Below are positions 61,735 through 64,000 of a stretch of DNA of 64,000 bases, piece by piece. Origin of the DNA: Maribacter forsetii DSM 18668 (GTDB lineage: Bacteria > Bacteroidota > Bacteroidia > Flavobacteriales > Flavobacteriaceae); NCBI RefSeq assembly GCF_000744105.1, contig NZ_JQLH01000001.1, positions 1,984,001 through 2,048,000 of the forward strand. Direction: 5' to 3'. Positions within the stretch are counted from its first letter, which is position 1, and the number at the start of each line of letters is the position of its first letter. Under the pieces are notes generated by a model. It worked only from the letters and a program-made list of their open reading frames with translations, was not told the DNA's origin and ran no database searches. A program made the translations under genes and the position numbers.

Positions 61735-62347
61735 AATTAGCACTGATCTCGTTAGCTCTTTCTAAACCGGAATATGGGTAGTAGGGTACCGTTTGTTCTT
61801 CTTTATTGAATAATACTATGGCACGTTCAACATCTTCACAATAGGGTGCTATAGATTTACCGAAGAATTTAGCTGCGCCCATATCCCATTCAGTCTTACC
61901 TAATAGTACTCTTGGATTGCTTGGTGCAATTGCTAGTGCCTTTTGATAGATAGCTACATTCTCGCCTGACAACGTCATACCGTATTTTGCACCATCAAAA
62001 GCAATGTAGGCTGTGTTTAATAGCGCATAGGTTATCATTATTTCAGGATTGTTTTCTGATATTTCCGAGGCGTTATCTAAAAATTCTTTCGCCCTTGTCA
62101 GCTTTGTATTTAATAACGCTTCGTCTTTTAAACCAAAACTGCTTACTATTTCTATCAATCCGGCATAATAGGGTGGTAGCCAATTATCGGTTTCAGCAGA
62201 TGCTATTCTTTCGAATAGTTGCACAGCTTCCGTGTTTTTTTGTTGCTCCCATAAAGCAAAAGCTTCATTCATACCTTTCTCATATGGTGTTTGTGCACTT
62301 AAGCTTAGCGTAAAAATAAATGTGGCAATTAATAGTAGTGATTTCAT
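61709..62347 (-). CDS. secreted TPR-like protein
   Basis: A 212-residue exported protein. The signal peptide is MKSLLLIATFIFTLSLSAQ with cleavage near SAQ. The rest is helical with tetratricopeptide-like pairs (AFALWEQQKNTEAVQLFERI, NVAIYQKALAIAPSNPRVLL, ERAIVLFNKEEQTVPYYPYS). Function unknown. It follows the TonB receptor gene by about 105 bases on the same strand, so it may be a partner of that receptor. Confidence 0.78.
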   Translation of the reverse strand: MKSLLLIATFIFTLSLSAQTPYEKGMNEAFALWEQQKNTEAVQLFERIASAETDNWLPPYYAGLIEIVSSFGLKDEALLNTKLTRAKEFLDNASEISENNPEIMITYALLNTAYIAFDGAKYGMTLSGENVAIYQKALAIAPSNPRVLLGKTEWDMGAAKFFGKSIAPYCEDVERAIVLFNKEEQTVPYYPYSGLERANEISANCKKETSPN

Positions 62348-62454
62348 GATATAAAGTTTTTAGTTATTTATTGATGTTCAAATATCTTTTTATTCCGTTG
62401 CTTTTTGTAAAATAGATGACCCAATTGTAGGTTCTTGGTGTTGAATTGTAATTT

Positions 62455-63999
62455 TTAAAGGTTATCTAATTGGTTGTCATTTTTATTGTCACTAATCGTC
62501 CAGAAGAAACCAATGAAAAAGAAGCGGTCGGCAGCTGGTGTAATAGTTCTTCTATCAAATAAACCATCTGTATTGGTCTGGTTAGCGTACTGATATCCAT
62601 TTACATTTTTGGTTCCTAATACATTACTTACCGACACGTATAATATTTTCTGCGGACTAATTAAGTACGCGTAATTCGCATTTAATGAATTGAAGCTTTT
62701 TGCTTCCTCCGTTAAGAATCCTCCTAAATTTGGGTCTGTGTATTTTCTACCAGATGCATAATTATAACTGAAGCCCAATTGACTTTTCCAATCTTCGATC
62801 CATCGTTTTACTACCAAAGATGCATTGTGTTTTGATGCGAAATCTGGCGTAGCACTTGTTGGAAAATTTTGATAGTTTCTTTCCGTATCTAGGTAAGAGT
62901 ATGACATCCAATACTCAGTATTTTTTATGGACTTATTATCTCTCCAGAATATATCCAATCCTTTGGCGTAACCACTTCCACTGTTATTGTAAGTTGAAGT
63001 AGGTAAAGCAAACGGAGTGTCGTATTTTACTAAATTGCCATACTCTTTATAATATGCTTCGGCTCTGAATATTTGTTTGTTTTTTACATATTGATAATTG
63101 GCTATGTAGTGGGTTGTATTCTCAGCAGTAAAATCAGAATTATATTTTAAGTAATCGTTCTTCGGGTTTTGAAAGAATTCACCATATGCCAATGAGAATT
63201 GCGAGTTTGAGCCGGATTTATAGGCTAGTGATAATCTGGGTGAAAGATTAAATTCTTGTAATAATTCAGAATATTCTCCTCTCAATCCAATCTTGGTAGC
63301 CAGTTTTTTTGAAAAGAAAATATCTGTTTCTACAAAGCTGCTGAATATATTGTTATCAAACTCATAATCGTCTTCAAAACCAGAATCTTCGAAGTTCTCT
63401 GTAAAGTTTGTTGCGAAATATTCTGCCCCAAAGTTTAATTTGTAGCGACTAGAGAAATACTTTTTAAAAGCTAATTTTAAGTGTGCTGAATTTTCATTGT
63501 CGGTAATATCAGAAGTATTGTATTTAATTTCTGAGTGGTCATTGGCAAAACTAATACCTGTGGCAATGCTCCAGTCCTTTTCTAAAAAGTCTTGATAAGA
63601 CGAGTTGATGTAAAGATTTCTATTTTTAAGTCCGAAGCGTATACCATCAGCTACATTAATATCTTCTTGTGTTAGATCAAAATTTACAGAACTGTATGCT
63701 CCATAAACTTTTAAAAGTCCGTCGTTATTAAATTTATATCTATATACCGCTTCACCACCTACAGATTCTACCGGCTTGTGCCATTCATTATTATCAGGAT
63801 ACAGTTTTTGATAAGGAGCTAAATTAATGTAGGATGTATTTAGGCTAAGCGAACTTTTTTTCCATTTTTGGGTATTTCCAAGTCCGAGACCAACGGTCAT
63901 AATAGAAATTTCAGTTTTCTCTTCTTGTGGTTCGTTTATACTATTTAAAAGTAAAACACTTGATAAGGCTTGTCCGTATTCAGCTGAATATCCCCCGGT
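62455..63999 (-). CDS. TonB-dependent outer-membrane receptor, N-terminal part outside window
   Basis: The C-terminal 514 residues of a TonB-dependent receptor. The frame continues past the ATG at 63900 to the window edge with TGGYSAEYGQALSSVLLLN, the end of the plug domain, so the real start is beyond 64000. The visible part is a beta-barrel with alternating aromatic strands (LKVYGAYSSVNFDLTQED, FSSFVETDIFFSKKLATKIG) and a final strand DRFFFIGFFWTIS. The substrate is unknown. A TPR-like secreted protein gene follows. Confidence 0.9.
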   Translation of the reverse strand, partial: TGGYSAEYGQALSSVLLLNSINEPQEEKTEISIMTVGLGLGNTQKWKKSSLSLNTSYINLAPYQKLYPDNNEWHKPVESVGGEAVYRYKFNNDGLLKVYGAYSSVNFDLTQEDINVADGIRFGLKNRNLYINSSYQDFLEKDWSIATGISFANDHSEIKYNTSDITDNENSAHLKLAFKKYFSSRYKLNFGAEYFATNFTENFEDSGFEDDYEFDNNIFSSFVETDIFFSKKLATKIGLRGEYSELLQEFNLSPRLSLAYKSGSNSQFSLAYGEFFQNPKNDYLKYNSDFTAENTTHYIANYQYVKNKQIFRAEAYYKEYGNLVKYDTPFALPTSTYNNSGSGYAKGLDIFWRDNKSIKNTEYWMSYSYLDTERNYQNFPTSATPDFASKHNASLVVKRWIEDWKSQLGFSYNYASGRKYTDPNLGGFLTEEAKSFNSLNANYAYLISPQKILYVSVSNVLGTKNVNGYQYANQTNTDGLFDRRTITPAADRFFFIGFFWTISDNKNDNQLDNL

Positions 64000-64000
64000 A

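Noticed and set aside
1..64000. tRNA, rRNA, CRISPR arrays, known riboswitches
   Set aside because: Reading both strands I found no cloverleaf with a TTC-type T loop, no rRNA sequence, no regularly spaced direct repeats and no known riboswitch core. A covariance-model search could still find a missed RNA.

Overview
This 64 kb window is a stretch of chromosome from a member of the Flavobacteriaceae (Bacteroidota), probably a marine genus of the Maribacter/Zobellia type. The reasons are the low-GC DNA, the TAnnTTTG-type promoters, a TonB-dependent outer-membrane receptor, a class II ketol-acid reductoisomerase, GapN, and small protein families such as DUF6952. The genus is an inference. I see no rRNA, tRNA or CRISPR array.

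Backbone, left part (1-31.4 kb): a truncated PepSY/flavodoxin reductase, a 180-bp tandem intergenic repeat, a Fur-type regulator with a P1B metal ATPase, an AspA/AstE-like zinc hydrolase, a DUF255 thioredoxin-like lipoprotein, a TSUP permease and a KdnA-like aminotransferase follow in order. Then comes a long minus-strand block: a peroxide-defence cluster (prx, trx, DUF6952, tpx) followed by dgkA, ftsK, lolA, lptF/G and ribB. After that are an NhaC antiporter, a Cys/Met PLP enzyme with a divergent Lrp regulator, lpdA, an acyltransferase, an FMN reductase, tilS, a DsbD-like protein, a penicillin acylase and comM.

The centre of interest is a 14.2-kb mobile element (about 32.24-46.43 kb) that splits comM/yifB between its Walker A and Walker B halves. 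Joining the halves restores a 511-residue ComM. The element encodes a large serine integrase at its left edge, ArdA antirestriction protein, a small resolvase, a putAbiC-DUF262/DUF1524 defence pair, a divergent family-A DNA polymerase-like protein, and a row comprising an unknown 128-aa protein, a membrane-tailed ExoVII (XseA)-like protein and an HNH endonuclease. Several small unknown genes complete it. No conjugation or virion genes are visible. It looks like an integrated, possibly self-replicating circle carrying defence genes. The two ends carry differently coded versions of the same six ComM residues (ISDVAL), which marks the crossover zone.

Backbone, right part (47.2-64 kb): two small unknown genes; an Nramp-like transporter (without the usual metal-binding motif) coupled to pxpABC 5-oxoprolinase; a branched-chain amino acid operon ilvD-ilvB-methyltransferase-ilvN-ilvC-ilvA; gapN; a secreted TPR-like protein; and a TonB-dependent receptor cut by the window end.
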